Origin: Pseudomonadota bacterium
GTDB lineage: Bacteria > Pseudomonadota > Gammaproteobacteria > Steroidobacterales > Steroidobacteraceae
Reading direction: 5' to 3'
Assembly: GCA_028067895.1 (NCBI GenBank)
Contig: JAPTUI010000079.1
Location: 1 to 9,009, forward strand
DNA length: 9,009 nt
The position numbers and the translations under genes were made by a program. Every line of letters starts with the position of its first letter. The first letter of the stretch is position 1. The notes beneath the pieces were generated by a model. The model had not been told where the DNA came from. It searched no databases and saw only the letters and a program-made list of their open reading frames with translations. Shown here in pieces: positions 1 to 6,951 of the stretch.

Positions 1-762
1 GCCACCGGCACCGGTCCGGCCTTCCACCTGCCGTTGCCCGGGGCTGGTTACCTGCGCAGCAATCCCCGCGTGCTCGCCGGGATCACCGAGTTCCTGCGCG
101 ATGAGCGCGCCGATGTGGTCGGCCTGATCGAGGTCGACAGCGGCTCGGTGCGCACCGGCATGCTCAATCAGGCCGAGCATATCGCCGCTGAGCTCGGCCA
201 CTACTCGACCTTCCAGTGCAAGTACGGGACCGCCTCGCTCAATACCTTGGTGCCCATCGTGCGCAAGCAGGGCAATGCGCTGCTCTCGGCGCCGCACGTC
301 CACGGTGAGCGCTTCCACTACTTCGACACGGGCATCAAGCGGTTGATCATCGAGCTCGAGCTCGACGACGTGTGCGTCTTCCTGGTGCACCTGTCACTGA
401 AGTTTCGCCACCGCCAGTACCAGTTGCGCTCCCTGCACGACCTGGTGGTCAAGTCGCGCAAGCCCGTGATCGTCGCCGGGGACTTCAATACGTTCTGGGG
501 CACGCACGAGATTTACCTGTTCATGCGCGCCGCGGGGCTGCGCAGCGCGAACTCCGCGGGCCTGCCCTCCTACCCGGCCCGCTCCCCGCGCGTCGAGCTC
601 GATTTCATTCTGCTCAGCGAAGGCATCGAGGTGCGCGATTTCCGCGTGCCGGACGTGCGCTTCTCCGATCACCGGCCGCTGGTGTGCGACTTCGAGGTGC
701 GCCCCGAGCATCGGGCGGCACCGCACACCGCGGCGCCCATGGCACCGAACCGAAGGGGATGA
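1..762 (+). CDS. Endonuclease/exonuclease/phosphatase family protein, 5' end outside window
   Basis: The reading frame is already open at base 1, so the gene is cut by the window edge. A TTG at 34 exists, but starting there would discard the family's N-terminal beta strand, so I treat the CDS as 5'-partial. The EEP-superfamily signatures appear in order: a metal-binding Glu in VVGLIEVDSGS (Glu codon 130-132), the GDFN motif (Asp 481-483, Asn 487-489) and the terminal SDHRP motif (Asp 667-669, catalytic-type His 670-672). These are the metal and acid/base residues of Mg-dependent phosphodiesterases related to exonuclease III, DNase I and sphingomyelinase-like enzymes. The substrate (DNA, RNA, lipid or inositol phosphate) cannot be told from this. 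The last 20 residues or so after the SDHRP strand are a low-complexity Ala/Pro/Arg tail. The stop lies 4 nt before the next ATG, which suggests co-transcription with the beta-oxidation gene, although no functional link is evident. Confidence 0.87.
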   Translation, partial: ATGTGPAFHLPLPGAGYLRSNPRVLAGITEFLRDERADVVGLIEVDSGSVRTGMLNQAEHIAAELGHYSTFQCKYGTASLNTLVPIVRKQGNALLSAPHVHGERFHYFDTGIKRLIIELELDDVCVFLVHLSLKFRHRQYQLRSLHDLVVKSRKPVIVAGDFNTFWGTHEIYLFMRAAGLRSANSAGLPSYPARSPRVELDFILLSEGIEVRDFRVPDVRFSDHRPLVCDFEVRPEHRAAPHTAAPMAPNRRG

Positions 763-766
763 ACCG

Positions 767-2857
767 ATGAGCACTGCGGACCGCCAGCACTGGCGCATCG
801 AGCGGGATGCCGAACGGATCGTCTGGCTGTGGGCCGACAAGGCTGACGCCTCGGCTAATGTGCTCTCGAGCGAGGTGCTGCGTGAACTCGATGGGCACCT
901 CGCGACGATTCGCACCGAGGCCCCGCGCGGTCTGGTGGTGCTCTCGGGCAAGAAAAGCGGCTTCATCGCCGGCGCGGACATCAAGGAATTCACCCGCATC
1001 CAGGGCGAGGACAGCGGCTACCGACTCATTCATGCCGGCCAAGCAGTGCTCGATCGTCTCGCGGCGCTACCGTTCCCCACGGTCGCGGCGCTGCACGGCT
1101 TCGCCCTCGGGGGAGGTCTGGAACTTGCGCTCGCCTGCCGCTACCGTGTCGCCGTCGGCGATGAGCGGCTCGCGCTCGGGCTGCCCGAGGTCCAGCTCGG
1201 CATCCACCCGGGGTTCGGCGGCACGGTGCGCAGCGTGCAGCTCATCGGCGTGAAGGCCGCGATGCGTCTGATGCTGACCGGCAAGCCCGTGCGCGCCGAG
1301 GAGGCGCTGCGCCTCGGCCTCGTCGACCGGCTGGTCACGGCCGACGAGCTGCGCGCCGAGGCGCGCCGCCTCATCCTGGCGCCGCCGGCGCCGCACCGCG
1401 CGCCGCTGCTCGAACGGATGCTCAGCTGGGCGCCGCTGCGCCCGTGGGTGCAGCCGTCACTCACCGCTCAGATTGCACGCAAGGTTCGGCGCGATCAGTA
1501 CCCGGCACCCTACGCCATCATCGAGCTGTGGAGCCGCTACGGGGCGCAGGGTCCGGCCGCCTTCGAGGCCGAGGCGCGCTCGATCGCACGGCTGTTCGTG
1601 AGCGAATCGGCGCGCGGCCTGATCCGGGTGTTCCTGCTGCAGGACCGGCTCAAGGCGCTCGCCGGCAAGAGTCCGGCGCCGCTCGAGCGCGTGCATGTGA
1701 TCGGCGCCGGGGTGATGGGCGGGGACATCGCCGCCTGGGCGGCGCTGCGCGGCTGCCGCGTGACGCTGCAGGACAGCGATGCCGCCCGCATCGGCCCGGC
1801 GATCGCGCGAGCCGGGGAGATGTTCGAGAAGCGCCTGCGGGATGCGCAGAAGATCAGCGCCGCGGTGCAGCGTCTGAGCGCGGACCCCGAGGGCCGAACG
1901 CTCGGCGAAGCGGACGTCGTCATCGAGGCGATTGTGGAAGACCTCGACGCTAAGCGCACGCTCCTCGAGCAGATCGAGCCACGCGTGCGGCCCGACACGC
2001 TCATCGCCACCAACACCTCGAGCATCGACATCGGGGCACTCGGGACCGGACTCGAGCGACCCGAGCGGCTCGTCGGTCTGCACTTTTTCAACCCGGTGGC
2101 GCAGATGCCGCTGGTCGAGATCGTCGCCGCCCCGGGCAGCGGCGCGCCGGCGGTGCAGGCTGCCACCGCGTTCGCGCGCAAGCTCGAGAAACTGCCGCTG
2201 CCCTGCCGAAGCGCCCCGGGCTTCGTGGTCAACCGGGTCCTCATGCCCTACCTGCAGGAGGCGATGCGCGCGGCCGCTGAGGGCGTGCCGCCCGAAGTCA
2301 TCGATGCGGCGGCGGTGGCGTTCGGCATGCCGATGGGGCCGGTCGAACTCGCCGACGTCGTAGGCCTCGACGTGGCGGCCCACGTCGGTGCCATCGTGGC
2401 GCAGGGCCTCGGACGGCCGATGCCCGACCTCGGACCGCTGCGCGAGCGGATTGCGGCCGGCAAGCTCGGCCGCAAGAGTGGCGGTGGCTTCTACCCGTGG
2501 CGGGACGGCAAGGCAGTCAAAGCGCCGGTGGCGGCAACGGCCCCGGAGGACCTCAGCGACCGGCTGATCCTGATGCTGCTCAACGAGTGCGCCGCCTGTC
2601 TGCGCGAGGGCATCGCCGCCGATGCCGACCTGATCGACGCAGCCGTGATCTTCGGCACCGGTTTTGCGCCCTTCCGGGGCGGACCTTTCGCGTACGCCCG
2701 CGCCCGGGGCGTCGATGCCGTCGTCGAGCGCCTGGAGTCGCTTGCGCAGCGCCATGGCGAGCGTTTCGAGCCGGACGCGGGCTGGGCACTGCTCGCCAGC
2801 GGCGCCGCCGGTGCACAGAGTGTGCCCATCCCGTCCGAACAGCCGGTAAAATCGTGA
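767..2857 (+). CDS. fadJ: FadJ-type fatty-acid oxidation enzyme: enoyl-CoA hydratase / 3-hydroxyacyl-CoA dehydrogenase
   Basis: This 696-residue bifunctional enzyme should hydrate trans-2-enoyl-CoA and then oxidise the L-3-hydroxyacyl-CoA with NAD+, two steps of cytoplasmic beta-oxidation. Residues 1-200 or so are a crotonase domain with an oxyanion-hole segment (FIAGADIKEF, 66-75) and both catalytic glutamates, Glu119 in GGGLEL and Glu141 in LPEVQLG. Residues 305-490 are the NAD-binding domain with GAGVMG (313-318) and the catalytic pair His439 (HFFNPV) and Glu451 (PLVEIV). Two C-terminal HCDH helical domains follow, including GKLGRKSGGGFY (565-576) and a second repeat around 595-670. Length fits FadJ (about 714) and FadB (about 729). 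ATG 767 is preceded by a purine-rich GAAGGGG at a good distance. No thiolase gene (fadI/fadA) is adjacent, so the partner subunit must lie elsewhere. All catalytic residues are present; I see no damage. The fadJ rather than fadB assignment is by size and general resemblance. Confidence 0.94.
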   Translation: MSTADRQHWRIERDAERIVWLWADKADASANVLSSEVLRELDGHLATIRTEAPRGLVVLSGKKSGFIAGADIKEFTRIQGEDSGYRLIHAGQAVLDRLAALPFPTVAALHGFALGGGLELALACRYRVAVGDERLALGLPEVQLGIHPGFGGTVRSVQLIGVKAAMRLMLTGKPVRAEEALRLGLVDRLVTADELRAEARRLILAPPAPHRAPLLERMLSWAPLRPWVQPSLTAQIARKVRRDQYPAPYAIIELWSRYGAQGPAAFEAEARSIARLFVSESARGLIRVFLLQDRLKALAGKSPAPLERVHVIGAGVMGGDIAAWAALRGCRVTLQDSDAARIGPAIARAGEMFEKRLRDAQKISAAVQRLSADPEGRTLGEADVVIEAIVEDLDAKRTLLEQIEPRVRPDTLIATNTSSIDIGALGTGLERPERLVGLHFFNPVAQMPLVEIVAAPGSGAPAVQAATAFARKLEKLPLPCRSAPGFVVNRVLMPYLQEAMRAAAEGVPPEVIDAAAVAFGMPMGPVELADVVGLDVAAHVGAIVAQGLGRPMPDLGPLRERIAAGKLGRKSGGGFYPWRDGKAVKAPVAATAPEDLSDRLILMLLNECAACLREGIAADADLIDAAVIFGTGFAPFRGGPFAYARARGVDAVVERLESLAQRHGERFEPDAGWALLASGAAGAQSVPIPSEQPVKS
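2847..2852 (+). promoter_or_regulatory. Possible -10 element upstream of the cNMP/rhodanese gene
   Basis: TAAAAT matches the sigma-70 -10 consensus at 5 of 6 positions and stands out in GC-rich surroundings. It overlaps the last codons of the fadJ-type gene. No convincing -35 hexamer sits 17 nt upstream. If used, the transcript would start near 2859 and carry a leader of about 100 nt. Confidence 0.25.
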
Positions 2858-2959
2858 ACGGCGACCGGTTCGCCGACGCTGCAGACGTATTACCATCCCC
2901 GACGTTCGGCGGTTCCCGCCGCTGCCACGGGCGCCAGTACTCTGTCTTTGGACACCGAC

Positions 2960-4033
2960 ATGCTTGATGAGCAGACCGTCAGCCCGAAGCTGCTCAGGCA
3001 GTTCGTGCCACTCGATGGATTGAAGCGCGAGAGCCTCGCGGCATTGGCGCAGAAGATCACCCTGCGCAGCCTCGCCGCCGGCGAAGTACTGTTCAAACAA
3101 GGCACCGTCGATCGACGCATCCTTTGGCTGCTGTCCGGCCGACTGGAGATTCTTCAGCCGGGGCAGCCGCCGCGCACCGTGAGCGGGGGTACCCAGGGGG
3201 CGGTCGATCCGATCTGCCCGGGCAACCCGCGGCCGGCCACGGTGCGTGCGCTCGACAGCGTCCAGTTCCTGTCCATCGACAGCGAACTGCTCGATGTGGC
3301 GATCACCTGGGATCAGACCGGCATCTACGAGGTCGCCGAGCTGAAGCAGGAGGACGACACGGGCGGTGGCGGCGACGACTGGATGACGACCCTGCTGACG
3401 ACGAAAGCCTTTCATCGCATTCCGCCGGCGAACCTTCAGGCGATCTTCCAGCGGCTCGAGCGGGTGCCCTACCGGGCGGGCGAGACCGTGATCCGCCAGG
3501 GTGCGGATGGGGACTATTTCTACGTGATCGTGAGCGGCAGGTGCGTGGTCACGCGCGAATCGCCGCTGAACCGCACGGGACTGAAGCTCGCGGAGCTGTC
3601 CACCGGGGATACCTTCGGCGAGGAGGCGCTGCTCTCTGCAGCGAAGCGCAACGCCACGGTGAGCATGCTCACCGACGGGGTGCTGATGCGCCTGGGCGTC
3701 GAGGACTTCCGCGAGCTGATGAGTGAGCCGCTGCTGCAGAGGATCTCGTACGAGCGTGCCGCGGAGATCGTCGCGCACGGCGGGCAGTGGCTCGATGTGC
3801 GCATGCCGCGTGAGTACCAGACCCATGCCATCGCCAGCTCGCTCAACGTTCCGCTGTGCTTCATCCGCCCGAAGCTCGGTATGCTCGATCGCAAGGTACC
3901 GTACGTCGTGCTGTGCGACACGGAGCGGCGCAGTTGCGCCGCGGCGTTCATCCTGGTCGAGCTCGGCTTCGAGGCCTACGTGCTCGCCGGGGGTCTGAAC
4001 CAGAATCCCCAGGCGCTGCGCCGCAGCGCCTGA
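2960..4033 (+). CDS. Tandem cyclic-nucleotide-binding-like domains fused to a rhodanese domain
   Basis: From ATG 2960 the protein has 357 residues; a TTG at 2948 is an in-frame alternative, and neither has a strong ribosome site. Residues 15-115 or so form a first CAP_ED-like beta-roll (AGEVLFKQG, 40-48) that is degenerate: the phosphate-binding FGE is replaced by PICPG. Residues 145-255 form a second, better preserved domain with AGETVIRQG (173-181), GDTFGEEALL (216-225) and the RNATV core (230-234), which matches the phosphate-binding cassette with its Arg. Residues 262-350 are a single rhodanese domain: LDVRMPREY (278-286), then the active-site loop CDTERRS with Cys319 in the catalytic position, then GFEAYVLAGGL. 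No helix-turn-helix is present, so it is not a CRP-type DNA-binding regulator. The layout suggests a cytoplasmic sensor in which nucleotide or redox state controls sulfur transfer; that is inference. Domain assignment is firm, function is not. Confidence 0.88.
   Translation: MLDEQTVSPKLLRQFVPLDGLKRESLAALAQKITLRSLAAGEVLFKQGTVDRRILWLLSGRLEILQPGQPPRTVSGGTQGAVDPICPGNPRPATVRALDSVQFLSIDSELLDVAITWDQTGIYEVAELKQEDDTGGGGDDWMTTLLTTKAFHRIPPANLQAIFQRLERVPYRAGETVIRQGADGDYFYVIVSGRCVVTRESPLNRTGLKLAELSTGDTFGEEALLSAAKRNATVSMLTDGVLMRLGVEDFRELMSEPLLQRISYERAAEIVAHGGQWLDVRMPREYQTHAIASSLNVPLCFIRPKLGMLDRKVPYVVLCDTERRSCAAAFILVELGFEAYVLAGGLNQNPQALRRSA
4011..4031. repeat. Perfect 10-bp inverted repeat at the end of the rhodanese gene
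   Basis: AGGCGCTGCG at 4011-4020 is mirrored by CGCAGCGCCT at 4022-4031, with one base between. As RNA it would fold into a strong GC hairpin across the last codons and the stop. There is no downstream T-run, so it is not a textbook intrinsic terminator, though it could slow polymerase or protect the 3' end. Confidence 0.5.
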
Positions 4034-4691
4034 AGCGCGCGCTGAGGCGAACTGGGAGGTGATCCTCTCGTCACCGCTTCAGCCGATAGAGAGCTCGCTA
4101 CGAATGCGATTGGTATCCCATGAGCTCATCGTGACCCTGGGGAGAATCGGACCCGTAGCGCGCGAATTTTCAGCCGCGTCTCAGCTAAACAGCGCCTTAT
4201 AAATCCAACGCTTGCAGCGCCTGCCGAGCCCCAAACCCACGTAACCCGGGGACGCTCCTGGCACACTTCGGATCCCAAGCAGCCTATCGCCGGTGTTCGC
4301 ATCCTCGGACGCGATGGGCGCGGGGCTCTCCGCGCAGCGCCTATGTCCTCATCCAGCGCCATGCCGTCGATGCCCAGACGGTACGAACATCGATGCGGAG
4401 CGTGGCTCCATATCGCGGAGTGCCGCTCTCCCCTTTGAAGCCCGCACTCGCCGGCTCCCCAGAGAGTGCGCAGAGTCGATGGATCGCGTGGCTACAAAAA
4501 CAACGGCTGGATACCGCAGCGCCGCCGGAATTCGCGAAAGTCCCGGAAGTCGTGCGTCCCTTCTGCCGAGCCCTAATCAGCAATGAGCCGACCGTGAGCA
4601 CGTGGAATCCGTTCGAGGAAACGTCGAGCAGCACCCGGTGAACGCGACCCCCACCGCCCAGGGCACGTCATCCTGGAGCGGTCGCTTTGCT
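4034..4691. other. Gene-poor stretch between the core genes and the accessory cluster
   Basis: No frame here gives a recognisable protein. The open frames present (for example + strand 4393-4641 and - strand 4126-4362) lack family motifs and a convincing ribosome site. A locally AT-richer patch near 4165-4215 contains GAATTTTCAG and TTATAAATC. On the minus strand 4139-4154 reads GGGTCCGATTCTCCCC, which resembles a tRNA T-loop (GTTCGATTC) but has no matching 5-bp T-stem, acceptor stem or CCA, so it is not a tRNA gene. Such T-arm-like pieces can mark old integrase attachment sites; that reading is speculative. The stretch separates uniform high-GC genes from a block with signs of decay. Confidence 0.45.
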
Positions 4692-5657
4692 TCAGGCACC
4701 GGGTGCGAGCCGCGAGTGCAAAAAATTACCCATGGCCTGCAGAGCCTCGGCGGCAGCCTCGATCTGGCCCACGCCACCGACGAATCCGTGCGGCATCCCC
4801 TCCCACACTTCCAATCGAGCATCGACGCGCGCGGCCCCTGCGCGCTCGACAAATTGCTGCGAGTCAGCCAGCAGCACTTCGTCGTCTCCAACGTAGACGC
4901 GGATCGGCGGCAAGCCGCTCAGGCTTGCGTAGAGCGGAGACGCAATGGGGTCTCTCGGGTCGTGTCCGTTGAGATAGCCGTGGACCAGACCTTCGGCCTG
5001 TTCCTTCACGAAATAGGGATCGGCCTGTGCACGGCTCTCCCAGCTTGATCCGCTCAGCGCCAGATCGGTGACGGGCGACAGCACTGCGGCGCCGAGCGGC
5101 CGTACACCGATCACAGGGCTGGCGGCCGCGAGCGACAATAGACTCAGTGCCAGATTGCCGCCCGCCGAATCCCCCGTAACCGCGATTCTGCGAATACCGC
5201 GCTCAGCGAGACCACGAAGACTCGCCTGTGCATCTTCGATTGCGGCCGGGAATGGGTGCTCCGGCGCGAGGCGGTAGTCCGGCACAAAGGCAATGGCACT
5301 GGCGCTGCGTGCGATGTGGCCGACCAGGTTCCGATACGCAGCAGCGGAACCCCAATTAAACCACCCGCCATGCAGGTGAAGAATTGCTGCTCCAGGTAGC
5401 ACTTCACGCGGTTCGCACCACCACCCCGGAATCCCGGCAACCTGATCTTCGCGAAAGGTCACTCCATCGGGAGCGATGGTACGACCAACGATGGTATCGA
5501 ACGGCACACGAGCGGCAGGACCGCGCAACTTTCCTTTGTTGGGCTCGACAATACTCCGCAATGCGGCCATGACCGAACGGTCTCCAGTGGTGAGCCGGTG
5601 GAGCGTGAACCAGGAATTACCCACGGAGGCGGCGGTGGGAACGGATGGCATTGGCAT
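4692..5657 (-). CDS. HSL/family IV alpha/beta hydrolase (esterase)
   Basis: A 321-residue cytoplasmic carboxylester hydrolase of the hormone-sensitive-lipase type, with no signal peptide. The oxyanion motif is HGGW (96-99) where most members have HGGG. It is followed by YRLAPEHPFPAA (128-139), a hallmark of the family. The nucleophile elbow is GDSAGG (162-167, Ser164), the acid is probably Asp259 in VGDDEVLLAD, and the histidine is His290 in MPHGF. All three catalytic residues are intact and the length is typical. Two candidate starts lie 6 nt apart, ATG at 5657 and ATG at 5651. The AGGAG at 5660-5664 is only 2 nt from the first but 8 nt from the second, so translation probably starts at 5651 (319 residues). 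It is the last gene of the minus-strand cluster, 30 nt after the FMN-reductase stub. It probably hydrolyses a small acyl or aryl ester; the substrate is unknown. Confidence 0.92.
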   Translation of the reverse strand: MPMPSVPTAASVGNSWFTLHRLTTGDRSVMAALRSIVEPNKGKLRGPAARVPFDTIVGRTIAPDGVTFREDQVAGIPGWWCEPREVLPGAAILHLHGGWFNWGSAAAYRNLVGHIARSASAIAFVPDYRLAPEHPFPAAIEDAQASLRGLAERGIRRIAVTGDSAGGNLALSLLSLAAASPVIGVRPLGAAVLSPVTDLALSGSSWESRAQADPYFVKEQAEGLVHGYLNGHDPRDPIASPLYASLSGLPPIRVYVGDDEVLLADSQQFVERAGAARVDARLEVWEGMPHGFVGGVGQIEAAAEALQAMGNFLHSRLAPGA

Positions 5658-5659
5658 AA

Positions 5660-5664
5660 CTCCT
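5660..5664 (-). promoter_or_regulatory. Shine-Dalgarno AGGAG deciding the hydrolase start
   Basis: On the minus strand AGGAG is followed by TT, then ATG-CCA-ATG. The spacing is 2 nt to the first ATG and 8 nt to the second. The usual optimum of 5-9 nt favours the second ATG, at 5651. Confidence 0.6.
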
Positions 5665-5687
5665 AGATCGGAAAAAAGTGGAGAGTA

Positions 5688-5834
5688 TCAGCAGGGAACA
5701 GGCGGCAGCCGATGCCGTTGAAGCGAACACTCGGCGAACGCGTGTGCAAAGTTTCGGTTGATCGAATCCCTCCTCAGGCTGCCCAGCAGGACGGCCACCT
5801 CGTCGTTCTTCTCCAGGGGATTCTCTCCTTGCAT
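5688..5834 (-). pseudogene. Truncated NADPH-dependent FMN reductase, N-terminal stub
   Basis: This 48-codon minus-strand frame, with ATG at 5834 and TGA at 5688-5690, encodes a short acidic leader and then VAVLLGSLRRDSINRNFA. That matches the beginning of NADPH-dependent FMN reductase / chromate-quinone reductase family proteins (flavodoxin fold), where the GSxRxxSxNRxLA segment binds the FMN phosphate. Intact members have about 175-200 residues. Here the homology ends about residue 35, is followed by an unrelated tail, and stops 30 nt before the hydrolase, so some 150 residues are missing. AAGGAG at 5825-5830 lies 8 nt before CTG 5816-5814 (codon 7), which may be the mutated original ATG. 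The stub sits between the dioxygenase and the hydrolase in the same orientation, as expected for a cluster gene lost by internal deletion. The family call rests on one motif in about 20 residues. Confidence 0.6.
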
Positions 5835-5886
5835 GACAATGCAGTTGCTAGGGGATCGACACTAGTGAGGGCCGCCACGACGGCTT

Positions 5887-6840
5887 TCAGATCGGTCCAC
5901 GCGCGGCGTGCAGACCACGGCCTTCGCCCTCATGAGCCGCTTCGGAGGTAACCGCGCCGGCGTTCTTTGGCTGGACGTGATACCAGCTTGGAATGCCTCC
6001 GGGCAAAGCACGAGTCACCGCGGGACTTACCGTGTCTTGTGTTCCAATCACGCGGTTCGAATCTCCGAAAACGATCGAATCCATAGACAGCGACTCGTGT
6101 GTGACTCCGCCCTCGAGTATGCGCACTGGCAACATCGTCCGGCCCGAAGCTCCCGCAGCGACGAGGAGTGGCCAAAAGTGCTCCGGGGTCGGGTGCGCGC
6201 GACGCGCATGCGGTGCATCCTCGAGAGTTCGCAGTAGCCGCGACTCATCGCCTTGGGCGATCGCCTCGTGTACCCAGGCGGTAAAGGACTTTACGTATGC
6301 TGCGTCGAGTCCGGGACGCATGCGGAAGTCGTGCAGGTTATGCGTGAGGCTCCCCGAGCCGATGATGAGCACACCCTCATCCGCAAGCGGTGCGAGCGAT
6401 CTGCCCAGGGACCATGCCTGCCTCGCATCGAGCGCCAAAGGTAGCGAAACTTGGAACGCCGGAACGGCCGCTGTCGGATACAGATGCAGGAGCGGTGCCC
6501 AAGCACCATGATCAAGACCACGCTCCGGGTCAGGGTGTGCGTCCCACCCGTCCTCGATGAGACGAACAACGGCGCGCGCGGCCAACACGGGGTGACCGCT
6601 GACCGGGTAGCGAATCCGGTACAGCGCTGGATCGAAGCCGCCGAAATCATGGATCGTGGCAGGCGACGCTGCGGCTCCGACCCGCGGCGCCGCTGTCATC
6701 CAGTGTGGCGAGACAACCAGCACCGCTTCGGGGCGCGGCAGGACCTGACCGAGCGCCGCGAGTTCTTGACCGACACGGCCGCGCTCAAGCGCGAAGGTCG
6801 GCGCGCCGTGCGATATGAACAGTGTGGGCAGTCGGGACAT
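5887..6840 (-). CDS. DODA/YgiD-type class III extradiol ring-opening dioxygenase, with extended C-terminus
   Basis: This is a member of the LigB-superfamily 4,5-DOPA-dioxygenase/YgiD group, non-heme metal enzymes that open catechol-type rings between or beside hydroxyls. Signatures: FISHGAPT (8-15, His11), VSPHW (43-47, His46), GLDHGAW (108-114, His111), GSGSLTHNLH (161-170) and HPTPEHFWPLL (216-226). These supply the metal-binding and active-site histidines. The family normally has about 255-270 residues and ends shortly after a segment like LSMDSIVFG (251-259). Here the frame continues to 317, adding about 58 residues of low-complexity sequence without recognisable fold. That probably reflects loss of the original stop or a frameshift near 6060; in another frame a TGA occurs within 20 nt of that point. 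The catalytic core appears complete. ATG 6840 has GGAG 8 nt upstream. The gene lies 111 nt downstream of the oxidoreductase. Substrate unknown. Confidence 0.9.
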   Translation of the reverse strand: MSRLPTLFISHGAPTFALERGRVGQELAALGQVLPRPEAVLVVSPHWMTAAPRVGAAASPATIHDFGGFDPALYRIRYPVSGHPVLAARAVVRLIEDGWDAHPDPERGLDHGAWAPLLHLYPTAAVPAFQVSLPLALDARQAWSLGRSLAPLADEGVLIIGSGSLTHNLHDFRMRPGLDAAYVKSFTAWVHEAIAQGDESRLLRTLEDAPHARRAHPTPEHFWPLLVAAGASGRTMLPVRILEGGVTHESLSMDSIVFGDSNRVIGTQDTVSPAVTRALPGGIPSWYHVQPKNAGAVTSEAAHEGEGRGLHAARGPI

Positions 6841-6890
6841 TGACCTATCTCCACTTAGGACCCGGGCAACCTGCCCCTCGACCGGAATCT

Positions 6891-6915
6891 GGCCAGGGCA
6901 CGCTGTGCCCTGGCC
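6891..6915. repeat. Perfect 11-bp hairpin between oxidoreductase and dioxygenase genes
   Basis: GGCCAGGGCAC at 6891-6901 pairs fully with GTGCCCTGGCC at 6905-6915 around a 3-nt loop (GCT). It occupies the middle of the 111-nt gap in the minus-strand cluster. Neither strand has a T-run after the stem, so it is not a standard intrinsic terminator. It could be an mRNA processing or stability element, an attenuating hairpin, or a protein-binding palindrome. Confidence 0.7.
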
Positions 6916-6951
6916 GCTGTGCTGTCAAAGGGCTGATAAGTTTCGAGGGAT

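Noticed and set aside
1457..3826. A very long minus-strand open frame (789 codons) opposite the fadJ-type and cNMP/rhodanese genes
   Set aside because: It is antisense to two genes with intact catalytic motifs and itself has no recognisable domain, being rich in Arg, His and Gly. Long mirror frames are expected opposite high-GC coding sequence.
4011..4031. Intrinsic terminator after the rhodanese gene
   Set aside because: The inverted repeat is perfect but overlaps the stop codon and lacks a following T-run, so it is listed as a repeat only.
4139..4154. tRNA gene on the minus strand
   Set aside because: Only a T-loop-like GTCCGATTC is present. The flanking bases do not form a T-stem, and no anticodon arm, acceptor stem or CCA can be built.
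4393..4641. Plus-strand frame of 82 codons in the gene-poor stretch
   Set aside because: It shows no recognised motif and no good ribosome site, and competing frames of similar length overlap it on both strands. It may be decayed coding DNA, but nothing supports a call.
6451..6843. Plus-strand frame of 130 codons opposite the dioxygenase
   Set aside because: It is the antisense shadow of the dioxygenase N-terminal half, with no domain of its own.
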